Program-made: the position numbers and the translations under genes | The notes under the pieces: generated by a model | Seen by the model: only the letters and a program-made list of their open reading frames with translations | Databases searched by the model: none | Told to the model about the DNA's origin: nothing | Assembly (NCBI RefSeq): GCF_020382885.2 | Contig: NC_058499.1 | Span: 8,479,872-8,543,871 of the forward strand | Source: Scatophagus argus | Taxonomy: Eukaryota; Chordata; Actinopteri; Scatophagidae | Direction of reading: 5' to 3' | DNA length: 64,000 bases | Shown here: one piece after another, positions 22,201-64,000 of the stretch | Layout: each line of letters opens with the position of its first letter | Position numbering within the stretch: position 1 is the first letter of the stretch

Positions 22201-25200
22201 ACCGCGTTCACAGCCAGGCACACGTGATGCGCCAAAAAAGCTGCGAAAACTCCACGCCGTGAAATTAGCCCACCTTCTCGCTGAGCTCTGACGGCACGTC
22301 GATGCAAACATCTGCAGTGTGCCGGTAAACCCGCTAAAGGCTAATAATTAATCTATTAAAACCTGCAGCGGTGTGGCATTGAAATCGCATGTTGCAAATA
22401 TCAGCATGCACGCCTCCTGCAGTGTATCCCTTATGTTTACAGCTGATCAGGATGGCTCAGATAATGAAAATAATACCAAGGAAAACCAAAGCACATGTAA
22501 ACCGGGAGAATAGAATCCTGATAGAGAAGGTGTGGACAAGGTCCTTCACTGGCAGCTTCGTTCCTCCAGCACACACAGGCAGAGCCTCAGGGCCTTTAAG
22601 CTGGAAGTAAATTAAATTAACACCCTTAATTGTCTCCCATCAGGAGCCTTGAGCAGGTCAGTTATTCTAAACAATGCAGATGTTGTTTGACTGAACTAAT
22701 ACCACCTAACAGCAGTGGGGTGATGAGTCACCAAAAAAACAGAATCACACACAATAGCAAAGACTGAAAATAAATAAAGTTCAGCTCTGTGATTTGAAAC
22801 TAATTAGACTATTCACTGAATAACTGTTTTGACCCAGGACAGTAATGGAAAGAAGCTGATAAGTGAAATGATGCATTACAGTCAGAAGCGAAATGATAAA
22901 TTTTAGACTGCTGGTGCTGTTAAAATGGATTATTGTATTTGATTCCAAATTGCCCTTGATTCACCCCCAAAGGCGCATTAAAGAAGGACTTAAAAGGCGT
23001 TTAGTATAACAAGAGGTTATATACTGATGCACCTTTCACGCTCAGCCCCCCTCATAAAAATGCATCGTTAGATAAGGTCACACTTCCCCTGTTGAGCCTA
23101 CCGACACACCAGGTGGTCAGACCTCATTTCTCAAGTTTCTCTGTTGCTATGGGGATAACTGGTGTACACAAAGCAGACACACTTGCTATGAGCATGTCCA
23201 CAGCTCTCTTAGTCTCTCCGGTGGTACAGTTGACATAACTCTGAAGCATCCAAAATGAGATGCAGAATATTGCTCTATATATTAATTTATCTTATTGTGT
23301 TCGCACTGCACTCCTGATGAGCAAATATGATGTTTTTGCTTACATTTTAAAACCACTATGAATCTACTGCAGTCTAATACTTGAGCTGGTGCCACGGAGG
23401 CAGGCCGACTGGCTGCTGTCCTCATGTGTCTCTGGGCAAATTTAAATTCATATATCGTGATTAAGAGATGGTAATATAAAATCTAATACGTTTTCCATTA
23501 AAGTAATTTGAGAAATCTAGCAAATTAAATAACAATAACGAAAGTGTTTCATTCCATATTAAAAATTTGCATAAAACGGTCCTCTCTTCAGAATTGCCTG
23601 GTCTAATCCAATGCACCCAGTTTATTAAAATGATAGCTACCTTGCCAACAATATGATAAAATCTCTGATGGTAGACAATGCTTTCGTGATGTATATTATC
23701 ATGTCGTCCAGAGCCTAAATGTCACACTGCCATATCTGCCTTGAAAGATAAGACCGACTTCGATAGATAGATAGATAGAAAGACAGACTACTTCGTACAG
23801 CATCTACTTCCAGCACAAAGCAGGAAAGAATGCAGATATAAAGAATGTAATCATGCAGTCTCGATAAAAGTATAAAAATATCAGAGATCCAAAATGTTCC
23901 CAGTGAAAAAAATATATTAAATAATGTTAATTGCATTTTTTTTTTTTTGGTCAAATCTAGAGGGCCCCACTGTGAGAATACAAGTGCAGCTGTACTTGCT
24001 GTGGATGGAGAACATTTTACATTAATTTCATATCATTGCAGTCAGACAGTGTTAGCGAGGTTTCCTCTAAATGTCGCCCTTCATGTCTCAGATGACGTGG
24101 AAATTAAAAACTGATGAATAGTGTAAAGTCCCGGAGAAAACTGTAATTGATTCTGGCATTAAGGCAGATAGTTCAAATATTTATGAAACAGTCACACACT
24201 GACAGATCTGAATGGTGAGCAAATGCAGCTGCAGGTTTCCATCACAAATATTCCTTAACCAAGATTACACTCAAGTGTTTTATCTGTCTCTGCATAAACA
24301 CTTACGAAACTAATACTAAACAGCTATCCACTTTAGCAGCGGCTGTGAAGTGTCGATATTAGAGCACTTTATTACGTTACTGACAAATTGTCCTCAAAGT
24401 GAAGACTTTCACAAAGAGGAGATACCAGCAGTAATAACATGTGATTTAAAACGGTTTACTACTGTTTACTCACTTCAGTAGTATTTTTTTAATCAGTGCC
24501 ATATATATATATATATATATTTCCCAGAAAATACTTTGGTAAATTGCAGCAAGTCTGGAAACTGAGTTGATGAGTTGATGAAAACAAAGCTTTACATCCA
24601 GTATATGAGTTTACAGTCCTTACCTTTTGACAGGGGGTCTTTCCAAGTCTTGATCTGTTAAACTGTGATCTGCTATAACTGGCTGTCTGTTAACTTTGCT
24701 GTCCTGTAGCTTCACTCTAAAGACAGAATTATTCTGTTTATGTTATTAATACTTCCATGCAATTGTTAAAACATGTTCTTTTCTATCTGAGTGAAATATG
24801 AACATTATGAATAAATGAACAGACATAGTTTGCGCTCAGAGAGAAACTTGATGAAACATTGTCAAATATTTGAGAACTGCACTTAAATAAGACTAAAAAA
24901 AAAAAAAAACAGGGAAAGGAATTTTAATATTAAGCTAATCCTGAATGTAAACAAAAAGATTAAAAATAAGCACAAGAGAGAAAACCACAGAAATTATAGT
25001 CTTGTAATTCATTGTATTCACATTACAACATCCACATGGTTCAGTTTGTGACAACTTCTAATGATCTTCAAATATATTCACTGTATGATACATAATACCA
25101 ATATAGGCACTTCCAGTAAGTCTGGCAATATTGAAGCTACAGTATAGTGTCTAAATTACAAAATGGTAAAAATAAATAATGTATATCTAAAAGAGTTTTT

Positions 25201-26007
25201 GTAGTTTTAAAATTTCTTTACTGTACAGCATATATGTCTATTGTACAAAATGGAGCATCAACCTGCAAGAAAATTAATTATTTTACTTTCACAAATACTG
25301 TGTATTTGGACATATTCGTTCTTGTGTATTAAGTATTAGTACATGTGGTAAGTGCAAGGTACCAGTGAGAAGTTAATCATGTGTCAACTATATAAAAATA
25401 CTCATCTCGGTTTTGTTTTTTTGTTTTTTTGTTTGTTTTGTTTGTTTGTTTTTCTCTTTCTTTTTTACATAATTGTAAAGCTAGTTTGGTTCACACGGTT
25501 ACAATTATGCTACATGTGTGAATAAGTATGACAAATAAAACCAATTAAGATGTGAAAAATACACAGAACTGATGTACAATCAGTTCAAATGGAAGTATTG
25601 AGTTAAAACTGATGTGACTAAATAAAAAAAAACACAACAAAACAACAAACTGACATGGTGAACAGAATCGCATCTTCTTTAAAGATGAGAGACGTTGTGT
25701 GATGAACGCTTCACTGCTGCAGCCGGCGAGGATCTGCAGGCTAAGTAGGTGGCAGATCAAAGAGGAAGCGCAAGGAGAAATATGCTATAGGACCTTCTGA
25801 GAATAACAATTTCATCTGAGAAGAATCACAGAACTACTTACTGCATCATTTCATCCCTCATTATTTCACTGCTCCTGCTTGTGACAGGAAGTAGCGCCTC
25901 CCTCTACTAAACTGTAAAAGTTAGCCAAATACAGGACAGAATCACAATAGAGAGGCTGATGGAAGAATTCAAATAGACACAAGCACACACTCTCTTGCTT
26001 GAACTCT

Positions 26008-26008
26008 T

Positions 26009-26055
<47 letters not shown>
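26008..26055. repeat. Compound (TC)n(AC)n microsatellite
   Basis: A TC run of about 25 nt passes directly into an AC run of about 23 nt. Confidence 0.95.
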
Positions 26056-26056
<1 letters not shown>

Positions 26057-28488
26057 ACTGTATACTGTATTTATACTATTTGTGAAGCAGAAGCTTTGAA
26101 AAGTTGGAAGCTTTTTTTAAAAAAAAAGTGGAAGTCACACCCAATGAACGATACTGATGACGACGACGATGAACTGCACCTTTTTTTAGTTTAGATGCCT
26201 GTGTTGCATTGAATAGCTTGTCTATATAGCATAGGTTTTTCAGAAGCTGAATAAAATGTATCCATTGTGACTGTAATGGTTGTAGCTCATCTCATCGGGG
26301 GCCAGCAAGCATGCTGTATACAACATACAATGAGTGATGCAACGCATGAACTTCAGAGGCCAAAAAAGTTGTTCTGATCCAGTGGCTTCTAACAAGTTTG
26401 GCCTAAAATAGGGTTTGGGCTAAACCCTTTCTCTGTCTAATGCCTTTCTAATCAGTGGGTCAACCAATTATCCTGTGTGGGTACTTGTGTAGCATGAGCT
26501 GCAGTAATCCCCCCCTCCTCTCCCCCCAACACTGTAACAGAGTCAGAGAGGCAGTAAACAGACCGTTGCGGATGTAGAGGGCTATTCACCACAGCTAGGA
26601 ACATTAAATTTGGTAACAGAACTGCAAGGATATGAGGACATGATGTTCTACACCTATATCTTACAATTGCTCTATCGTATCCTAACACGCTGACATGTGC
26701 TGCTCAGTCTACAGAAATTAGATTACAGAAGAGAACAGTGAGATGAGATACCAGCGAGTCGGATGTGCATGTAGGTCATGAGAACTTGGCAAAGAATAGC
26801 AGTGGATAATTCATTGCCTCACTGCACTCGCATGTGACAGAAAGTTGACCCGCAAACTCAGCGTAGAGCACTTAACTTATTCGAATGAAGATGTCCTTAC
26901 GGTCCCCCAACACTTTCTCGATGTTAATGTGAATTATTCAAGCAGAGCGTCGTATTCATCACCAGTGGGGGACTTTGCGTTATACTTAAACTACTGTGCA
27001 GTTGGATATATTGTTTACCTCATGACTGTCTCTCAGCTGAGTGTAGGGGGCCTCTCATGTGACTTCAAGTCCACTGACTTTAACCCTATTATCATGTTAT
27101 GTGCAGTAATGCTATTATGTGAAATTCCATTGGCAAGCCATGTTTTGGAAACAATGCTTTTTATATCAGTAGGAAACTCAGCTTTGTCGATTTCAACAAT
27201 TAAATGTCTGCTGTGACGATAATCAAAACTAACAAGTTCAATGTTTTTTGTTGTTTTTTAATTTTCACAGTGATGGTGCAGTAATAAGATAAAAGTGACC
27301 CAAAGAGCTGCAGTATAGGTGTGAGTATAATCACGAAGTTATTTTCCACTAAAAAACAAAAAGTGATGGTGCGCAAAAGTTTAGGGGGAATGTGGTGCAA
27401 CGTGGTGCAATATTCACATGGACTGAGTGCAATTTGACAGAAAATTGAGTGGTGAGAAATTCTATTTAACTAATTCGGTTCCACTGAACATCCTTTCATT
27501 TAAGAAAGAACAATGTTTTCTACTGGCATCCAACAACTACAGTAGTAAATTTACCTTGCAGCACTGGTGTGAATATTCTGAGTGAAGGACAGGCCACCTT
27601 ACATATTGAGTGTTGAAACCTTGCCAGCATGGCTCACTCTTTAATCAACCTTGACTAGAATCTCAAACTACATTTTCTGAGTGAAAAAAAAAAACATTCC
27701 TTTCTCAGTTTGCCAAACTTATTTCCCTGTGTATCATCACAGCAACAGTTGTAATTTATCAGGTTGGACTTGCAGAAGAACTGATACACTCTGGAGATCC
27801 TAAACTCTGAGAGAACGAATGTGGACGTCTCCGTGAGGGATCAGGAGAAGAACTTCCTGGTGTTTATCTGTAAAGATGTTATAATAGTGAGAGCAGAGAA
27901 TTGAGGTTTTGTAACTTCAGCTCAAATCTAAGTCTTCATGAGCATATTCTAATCTAGCTTACTATACCTGCAAATGTCTAACTTAGTGTCCTCACAAGTG
28001 ATGCAGATGTTTACTTTGAATTTCAAGTTGATATTGTCCTGAGGGTTAAAGGTCAGCATCATTTGAGGGTTTTTACACAACGACGACCAGTATGTGAAGA
28101 GTATAATACAGAACACTGAGCGCAAACACGTAGTCAGAGAGCAAACATTTGATAGAAAGAAACAGGGGATGCTGTGTTGGTTAGTCGATGTCAAAGAACT
28201 CTGAAGGACCCTATATTTGATTCTTCTTTGGGATTTCTGGTTGATAGATTAAGCTTTCTGATTCTTCATAACATCTTACTTTGGTAGCGTTGGTGTATGT
28301 ATTGTGTACTGGTTTCCTTGTTTGGTTTTTCTTTTGTTCAGCACAGATTCATTTCCAATATCTGTCCTCCTAAGTGCAGGCCTCTGGACGCTGCAACATG
28401 TGGAACCCTTTAATGAACACTGTATTTACCTCGGGACCGGAGACCAGAGATGGTACAAATAACAGGTAATCTGCTGAAGACATCTATG

Positions 28489-28500
<12 letters not shown>

Positions 28501-28523
<23 letters not shown>
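28501..28523. repeat. (AC)n microsatellite
   Basis: Twenty-three nucleotides of AC, seen directly, in the presumed pde3a 3' region. Confidence 0.95.
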
Positions 28524-29206
28524 AGTGTTCTCAAGCTTCCCTCCTACTAATATGGTTACACCTAATGGTATAAAGTACTTAATTTGGCTACAAATGTGAA
28601 AGATAAAATGTATAATTATTTGCTTTTGTAAGTCTGTGGGAAATTTTGGCAGACGCTGAAAGGAAGAAACATGTCAATCTTCCTTATTTGATTGACTCCC
28701 TTTATAAAAGAAAAAAAAAACATATTATGGTTCACGTGAGACCTCAAAAAATCTGACAACGCTAAAACTCAAACACAAGCACAAGCAACTGTGATGTCTA
28801 TATATATATAACTGTATTCAGAAAATAATTATGTAGAAATTGGCAGGAAATGTCTGCAGTCCCGTGTTACCACACTGGCTTGAGGTCTGTGCAACCAGTC
28901 TTCCTCTTCTCTTGACAGTAGCAAAAGAGTCTGTATCCCAAAGTACACAAATAATCCTGTATTGCAATATGGAAAGCTCCTTTAAATGTTTGGTGAAACC
29001 AGATATTCAGATAAAAGGGGTAAAGCACATTTTTTCCCACCCTGTTTTTCTTTTTTTTCTGTATAGGCACACATTTCCCAAACATCTACAGTGTTGTGTC
29101 TAAGTGATGTGCTGGCAAAAACAGGAGTCAGTTGACAGGATAAGAAAACAAGAAGTACTTCTTCACGTCCTTTCCTTGTCCAACTCCATATTTCCCAAGG
29201 GCTGTT

Positions 29207-56724
<27,518 letters not shown>

Positions 56725-59700
56725 CTGTGAGAAAATAGAGACAGAGACATATTCAAACCACAGTCCTGCACATCCTGTTTTTTGTTAGCGATATACTGCG
56801 CTACAGCGGAAAAGAGGAGGAGCAGGAGTCGTGATGCAAAGGGTCGAGGAAATGTGGGGGCAGAATGGAAACGCTCATGAATGTAAAAATGGGTTTTGTC
56901 TATTTTTTTTTTTTTTCACTTTCCATTAAGCACAGACGTCTAATGCAATTTCACAGTCAGGTTTGGTTTACTATAGCTCCTATTCACTGCCTAAGGGGCT
57001 GGTGGAGGCTGAGGATTTTAACGCTGTCTAATTACCAGCCACTGTGTCCTCCCACAGGTCTCATAAACCCGTTTTCCACTTTCTTGAGAGTCACCGAATG
57101 CATCAGTGCAGCTGTGTCACTGATTTTTGGTGAACACGTTGCAGGAGAGCCAAGCCAACATTAAACCCCGCCATCCCCCACCGCCGCCTCTGTTACAGCT
57201 TTCTGGCCCAGAACTGAGAAGCCCTGAGAAACCCAGCATGTCCCTGAAACAAATTGCTGCTGCACACACCGAGGCGAGGGGCTCAGTATAAGAGCCAAAC
57301 TGATAATTCAGGTGTAATTTACTGTGTCAGAGGAGGTCATTGAGTTGTGTCGCGCTGTGAGTGAAAACAGTGTTGTTTTGTGGAGTGTTTTCTCACAGTG
57401 CTGCTTAGTCCTAAGAAGTTGCCTTATTATGGAGGTAGTTTAGTTTAGCATTTTGGACTGTAAAAAAATACAGGTATATTTGTATATTATATTGGATCGA
57501 AGACTGAAGAATGTTCTTCTCTTACCTTTCACCTGTGGTGCTTTTACGAAATCTGGATGGGATATTTCTTGCACTATTCCCATTCAAGAGAGGTGAATGG
57601 AAAACTTGTTTGTATTGTTTATAGTTTAAAAAAATAAACAAATGTGTCTTAGCAGAAACAATTTCCTGTGTAATTTAGCTAATCCACAGACCTCGTTGTC
57701 AGAGCACTTCAAGTATTTTTTCATTAGAAATTAGCTCCAGTGAAAACTTAAAATTTAATTGGCATTTCGTACGTTTATTAACTTATCTTACTAACTGATT
57801 TATTACTTCAATCATTTTTCAAGCAAAAATGCCAAAAGTATTTTAGTCTGAGGTTCTTAAATGTGATGATTTTATGCTTTGATTTTTCATTTATGTATAA
57901 ACTAAACATATTTAGGAACTGAATAACAAACAGTTTGAATACACCTCCTTGAGCTGTGGGAAATTATAATGGGACACAATGATGAAAACCTGGACTTCAC
58001 ATTTTAGCACATTGAGCAACATTGACTGCAGCTATGAAGAGCCTTGATCTCAGATTGTCGACACAATGATATCTGTGAGCCACTTTAAAGCTCCATCAAG
58101 CGTGCACGAACCTTCTCATGCATTAAAATAACCATACTAGATGGAAAAGGAAGTCAACAGGCAATCAGCTGTGTAAAAGGCTCGTGGATGAGATGTAAAT
58201 TACTGTAAATGATAGTATCTGCTGGCCAGAGAGCTGTTTGTCTTATTCTTTACTGCTCTGATGACAGGGTTTTGCTCCTACAGACGAGGAGCTGGCAGCA
58301 GCTTCACCATGGAGGAGTCCTGCTCCATTCAAAGGTCCTAGTATCAGTGAGGCTCTCCAGGCGCGCTCACATAAACAGCATCTCGGTCTTACGGGCTTAT
58401 GTAACCCAACCTTTCATCTCCATGCTCTGACAGACAAACCCGGACTACACAGAAGTCTACATGCACCCTTTGATGTGCCGAAACAAAAACCTCACACAAA
58501 ATCAAAGCCGAGCATACAATGCGAGCGCCGGCGATACCCTCTTGCACAGAGTGACTTTACAGACCACAGCAGAGTTCATGTGAATGGTGTGCGACTCACT
58601 CACTAAACCAAACGTTGGATGCAGTCTGGTGCCACTGTGTTCAAATGTTTTTGTTTTTGTTTTGTTTTTTTTTTTACCAGAGCTTGAAATTAGTAAACAA
58701 AATGTTGGTTAGAATAAACAAGGAATCACTGTTAACACAGCCATCATCTGCTCTTCAAAGACAAAAAGCCATTTACAATGTCATTTACAAGAGTAAAAGA
58801 TAAAAACAGCAGAACTAGAAAGTAACCTTACAGAGACTGAATTATGTATAACTGCAAATAAAAAAGAAATATGACAAAGAGGCTCTAAGTCTTCTGTTCA
58901 AGCCTGTTAATCCGTTACAAACAACTGTGATAAAACAGAAGACAAACAAAACGTCTTGTTCAAGTGTTATTAAATCGTTTTGCTTCACGAGGATGGAGGA
59001 CAGTTTTCTAAAATTATACTTAAAACATGTGACAGTTCAATGCCAATATTATGTCTGAAGAGGTAAAACCACACATGAATGATTTCTTAGATATCTCCTG
59101 GTTTTTCATGGACACGTGCCAGGCAGCACAACACAGCCGAAGCAGTAAAATTTCCAAATGGATTTGTTTTTGTCCTAAAGTTCCAGCGCACCCACTGGGA
59201 AAAATAACAACTCTGTAGAAGTTATGCCCTTTGTTTCACCCTCTGCAAGATTCATTATGCTGCCCAGTAACTCAGAATAAGCCAGGTCTTGTAGTGACTT
59301 TCCATCACATCGCAGTAGTCATGATTTATAAGAGACTGAACAGACAGTCTTTGGCAGAAAAAAAAATCTTGCTGCCTTTGAAAGTAGACGTATGTCTTTC
59401 AATCACGGCACTCACGGCACGGCTACCAGAGAAACATGACATGTTCAATGAGGTCTAAAGCACTTCATGGGACTCTGGCTCCATTGTGAATGCTTTCTGC
59501 AGATTTACTGTACTGTCATGAACCAGACTGACTTTAAACTAGACTAAATGAGAAACTTTAATTCTGATAATTCATCTTCAGCATCACGGTTCTCTTTGTT
59601 GTTGTTATGTTTTTTTTGTTCGGTAGGTCTGGTCAAGTGGCAGAGGGCGGAAGCAATTTCCCATCACTGTTTCTATTTGCTAACTACTTCCTATGTACCT

Positions 59701-60786
59701 TTAATCTCAGCATGTGGTGATGAGGCTGTGAACTGACTGAGGTAGCTGGTTTGTATCCATGCAGATAGACTGCTGTTTGTTTTCTACTTTCACCCCAATA
59801 CAGTGGATGTGAACAGAATTTTGATTGTGGTGCTGAGAGCTCTTACTTTGAAAAACCTCTACAGCTATGTGTCTTTCCAGGAAGAATGTTCCAGTTGCTG
59901 CGGATAACCCACAAACCTCTTTGGAACTATTTTGTACCTATGAAGACTGTACACAGTGAGCTTCCTGGAAACAAAAGTTGCTATTGAATTTTGTCATTTT
60001 CAGTGATGTAAGCAACAAAAACAAAGTTCCACTGGAGGCAGAAATCTCAGAGAGGGATACCTCAAAAATTGGACAAACTAAACCCGAATGGCTAGACACC
60101 AGACGACATAAGTAAAAAAGAAAAAAAAAAACATTTACTGATTGTTTAAATTTGAATCAGCTTTGTCAAAGAGCCAAATGTTTCTCATTTTAGTATAAAT
60201 TTCCCCTTGATGCTACCTCAGATGGTGTTTCATTGCTTCATGGTAGCTGCATCCAGGTTTGTTGCTGAAACAAAGCGACTGCCAGGATGACCATACAGAC
60301 CTGATATTAGTCTAACTCAGACTGACTTGGGTCCGGGTATATGAAGACCCAAGTCCTGTCTTTTACTGTCAGGCTTGATGACAGTTTGTTTTGAAACATT
60401 TATGGGCCTAAAGGCCAGTAATCGAAAATATATTCATGACAAGATGATAGAAATACAAAGAAAGCAGCCAGCCAAAATATGCCGACTGTCCTCTGTAAAT
60501 TAGCTGCCCCCTCGTGACTCCAAAGAGCATCAGCCAAGTAAACTCCCAGCCTTCCTGTCACCCAGACTGTTAAGAGGGCAGCAGTGTGGATGCCAGTATG
60601 TAGCCATGCCCTGTCCACCACCATGGCTCTGAGCCACAGCCCACAGCAAGCTGCCGTGCCTCTGAGGTGCTGGGTAAACATCAAGGTCTCAAAGCACAAA
60701 CAAACTACTGGAATATATTTGTTGTTTGACTTGCTGCCGCCAATAACCAGTTGTGAACCACTTCCCTGTGGCTGTGAAGTGGTGGG

Positions 60787-60809
60787 AGCTACAGCAGCAG
60801 CAGCAGCAG
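60787..60809. repeat. Short (CAG)n tract
   Basis: About six CAG/AGC units, seen directly, in pde3a intron 1. Confidence 0.85.
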
Positions 60810-62331
60810 CACCTATAATGAAGCTCAACTTTCATACTTATCAACCTGAAACCTTGTAAAAGAGCTCAACCAACTGTCATGAACCCACTACAGAGCACTT
60901 TTCTAAATCTGTCTGGAAAGAGAACCGGAAACTGCCTCGTCCTAATATAGCTGAGTGCAGTTTAATTCCTAGCGGTGTTTCTGAATCATTCATTCATTAT
61001 CAGGCGTTCATTCTTCTTTCTCTGCCTCTCGTGTCCTATTTTATCCCTCATTACTAGCGTCAGTATGAGTGGAGTTGATGTGTGTCGACTCAGATCTTCA
61101 GTATCTGTGTTAGTGGATTTACTGGAACCCAAACTCAATGTCCACTGAGGACATGGTTACCAAAAAGCGCCAACTACCGAGCTTCTGATTGAGGAAGAGG
61201 GAAGAAGAAAAGCAGAGATTGCTGATTTTACAGTATTGCTGGGTTAATTAAGGCAGCGTTGAAGGGCCCAGAGATCAGTCTGCAGGATTTCCAATCAGCT
61301 TGACCCGAGGGTTTTATGCACCACCTCTCTGTCCAATTAAACTCACCATGCTCTCACTTACAGCTAGCTTGCAAAGTCATGAATTCACACATATGCCTGC
61401 TTGCGTAAGTGAACACACACACATGCACTCAGGCTCACACCCGCTGGCTCAAAGTCTCTGAAGATTTTCTTACTTATTCCTCCTTTGTTCTTTTATCATT
61501 GCTCTCTGTCAGAAATATTCTGATGTCTGCAGTGCTTGACTCAGACATCCCTGCACTCAATTTGATTTCAGCCATCAAAAAAAGAAAGTAGGTCAGGTTC
61601 TTGGCTATATGAAGGCTTCAGAAACGAGGGGCTGAGTCGTCAGCACACCATCAAGGCAACAATCAGAGATCTTTGTACTCACTTTCATGAGATATTACAG
61701 TCTACATTGCTCATCACAGCTTTGACAGCGTGGTGTAATCTTGTTTTGCACCCCCTAGGTGGAGGTATTCTCATAATTTGTGTCATACAGCAGTATTCTC
61801 CAGGGGCCGTCTATGGGAAACTGTCTTTTTTGTTTTCTGTTTTATATTTTTAAATATTCATGACTATGTTTATTTGCATGATTCTCTTCTTGGATAATGA
61901 AAGAATTTTGCTGCACCACTGAAGAAAGTAATGTGGTATAATACATCAAATGAACATTCAAATCTCCATTAATTGCTACCTAAACTTAAAGGACAGGAGG
62001 TTCTGATATTTAAGAAAGGGAAGCTCTGAAAATTAAACCTTGATTCCACCTGGTGCTTCTTCCTTCCTCTCTGTCTCTCTATGTAACTTGGTCTAACAGA
62101 TTTAGCATTAAATTTAGCATTTGGACAATCTATGACAGCTATGTAAATGTGTAAACTCACTGACATTACAACAAGTAAAAAGAAAAAAAAAAAGGTAAAT
62201 TTTAATACCATTATAAACTAATAAATAGTAATGAGAAGCAGATAAGTGTGGGTCTTAATCTTACTGTCATAATGTACTAACTTTCTCAGTTAGTTATCAC
62301 TTAGTTATTTTCCACTCTTACATTTTCATTA

Positions 62332-62424
62332 AAGTCGCTGGTGTCAAGTCGAATTGCAAGTCATCAAATTTGTAACTTGGGTCTGAATCAAGTCCAAGTC
62401 ATGTGACTCGGTTTCACACCTCTG
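62332..62424. mobile_element. Teleost repeat ending 'GTGACTCGGTTTCACACCTCTG'-like terminus
   Basis: gtgtcaagtcgaattgcaag, caagtccaagtcatgtgact and cacacctctgg are hallmarks of a common fish non-autonomous repeat whose complement starts cagaggtgtg. It is a truncated copy, related to 2510-2568. Class not determined; the match is from memory. Confidence 0.55.
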
Positions 62425-64000
62425 GAAAACAGATATTAAAGTGCTGAGAATTAATATGGGCATGTACTGCATATAATAAAGGAACAGGAATAGAATGTGG
62501 AAAGGCTTGGGTCCAGGCAGACTAAAATTTCTGCCCATAACTGTCTGGCTCTTTGTCCCTGTGACTCTGAAAACCCTGCCGCACCTTCTCCTCTGCCACA
62601 TTCACCCTGAGCACGGCAGCCGTCCGCTGGGAGGACGCTCATAAATCCTTCCCTGCTGTGGGCAGAGTATCGAGAGTCATTCCTATTCATGCTGGCTAAT
62701 GTTTTACAGGTTTTACCATGGGGGTCAGTCATCGTGGGTCATTTGCGTCATCGCTGGAGGGAAGGGAACCATTGAGGTGGGCTGCCAAAGCGGAGGGGGC
62801 CGTGTGCAGCGAATGAGGAACACATTCACATGTGTGTATGCGAAGATTAGCACACATGCACCTAAAAGCTGTTTGGCATCCCCGCCCTCTCGCATTTCCT
62901 GTCCTGTGTGTGTCTGCAAAGCAAACACACACAAACACTTAATGAACAAAACCACACTCACATGTGCATCGAAAAGGCTAATGTGCACAATTATGATCCC
63001 ACGATTTCATATTTCACACACCAGCACTGCATCTGCACCCTGGCTTCTGTTTAACCCTCGCCTACGCTTCACAATTTCTTACTCAGGCTCTTCTAATTTC
63101 TGAAGTGTGACTAATGGGATTTATCGTCTTTATGTTTCCTGGGAGAGACTTAGCTTGATCCTAGAAGAAATTCAGAGTATGAGTCTCTGCCAGAGATAGA
63201 TCTGTCAGTCTCCCAGGGTGAACGCACAGGCCGCAAGGATGCCATGGCCCAGAGAAAACCTCAGTGGGAGTACCCCATATTCTGACCTCAAAAACTATCA
63301 CAGTGGCATAAGATGTGTCACAAAGAGAAAATCTCGTCACTGAGGCCTATATGGATAATGGTAAATACTGTAAGCTCCATCCATGTGGTTTCATGATTAA
63401 AAAGCATCACATCTTATTTTTTTCTGTGACATTACTTTTGCACACGTTGTTTTTCCTTGCTTACGAGCTCTGGCCTCACAAGCAGTTAGGTTCCCATCTC
63501 TGAACATTCAGCTGGGTGAAAAAGAGGGGATCTGGCTGGGCAGACCTGGCGACCCGCCTCACAACAGCATGCCAACACCATTAGTGTATAACGGTCCAGT
63601 CAGGATTACTGCTGGGCCTTGGAGAACTGAGAAGGGAACACAGCACTCACTTGTTTGTTTGTTTTACAAGCCTCTGCTCTGTTGGGTCTGCAAGGTGCCA
63701 GTGGGCTTTGTGCGCTTTAATTCAGGGTTGATTCAAATGGTGTACAGTGTTTCAACAATATCAGCTACTCTTCACAGCACACTTGTTTTGAAGAGTTATG
63801 TCAGAATAACTGGGCCACAACATTGCAATTGATCTAATGCATCTAATCCAAATCGTCTCCCACTCAAATACAGAAATTAAGCTTGTGCTGTCATTCATTC
63901 TGCGGTCAGCGCATTTCCCCAAAGGTGACTGAACCTGCTTGTTAACCGGCTAATTAGACACGCATCAAGCGTACGCTCTTATGTGCTTTTCATGTGTTAT

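Larger units (their letters stand above)
22201..29206. other. Intergenic region and pde3a 3' untranslated region
   Basis: No gene is supported in these 7 kb. The part nearest 29206 must be pde3a 3' UTR; minus-strand ATTAAA at about 28404 and AATAAA at about 24368 are candidate poly(A) signals, not decidable here. Simple repeats include (GATA)n near 23761-23779, (AT)n 24500-24521, a T/G-rich run 25408-25453, (TC)n(AC)n 26008-26055 and (AC)n 28501-28523. A 123-codon plus-strand open frame at 26845-27216 has no recognisable domain. Confidence 0.5.
56725..64000 (-). other. pde3a: pde3a intron 1 (partial), no gene seen
   Basis: More than 7.2 kb without a supported exon on either strand. Contents: a (CAG)n tract at about 60787-60809 and a teleost repeat at 62332-62424. 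A 142-codon minus-strand open frame at 60400-60828 uses the CAG tract as poly-Ala and has no recognisable domain. Intron 1 of PDE3A is also very long in mammals. Confidence 0.7.

Noticed and set aside
26845..27216. 123-codon plus-strand open frame between slco1c1 and pde3a
   Set aside because: Hydrophobic in places but no known family; low-complexity flanks and no promoter or splice evidence.
60400..60828. 142-codon minus-strand open frame with poly-Ala start
   Set aside because: The poly-Ala comes from a CAG microsatellite; no domain, splice context or family similarity.

Overview
This window is nuclear DNA of a ray-finned (teleost) fish. The genes are vertebrate, their introns are short, AT-rich and simple-repeat rich, and several common teleost transposon relics are present. 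A percomorph-like fish is my guess from the compactness; the sequence does not prove it.

Layout. Positions 1-5560 are mostly non-coding and hold one possible first coding exon of an unidentified minus-strand gene (2916-3002), a diverged repeat and a perfect hairpin. Positions 5560-7684 (+) carry bcap29, an ER membrane chaperone/export receptor, with seven coding exons and a 236-residue product. Positions 9676-19387 (-) carry slco1c1 (OATP1C1, thyroid-hormone transporter), with fourteen coding exons and a 702-residue product; an untranslated first exon probably ends at 22019. The two genes converge tail to tail. Positions 29207 to beyond 56724 (-) carry pde3a (cGMP-inhibited cAMP phosphodiesterase 3A). 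Thirteen coding exons (745 codons) cover the phosphorylated linker, the whole HD-type catalytic domain with the PDE3-specific insert, and the acidic C-terminal tail. The large first exon, which encodes the membrane-association region in this family, lies upstream of the window, so everything from 56725 to 64000 is pde3a intron 1.

I rebuilt the exon structures by hand from GT/AG sites, reading phase and family similarity. Every junction listed keeps frame. pde3a upstream of slco1c1 in the same orientation matches the human 12p12 order; bcap29 next to them does not match human, where BCAP29 is on chromosome 7.

The genes share no pathway. The best leads are: two in-frame splice donors 42 nt apart inside the PDE3-specific catalytic insert; apparent absence of the linker exon(s) found in mammalian PDE3A; strict conservation of the phosphosite and hypertension-brachydactyly hotspot exon; and two perfect hairpins of unknown role. 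I found no CRISPR, operon, viral or clearly new multi-gene system.
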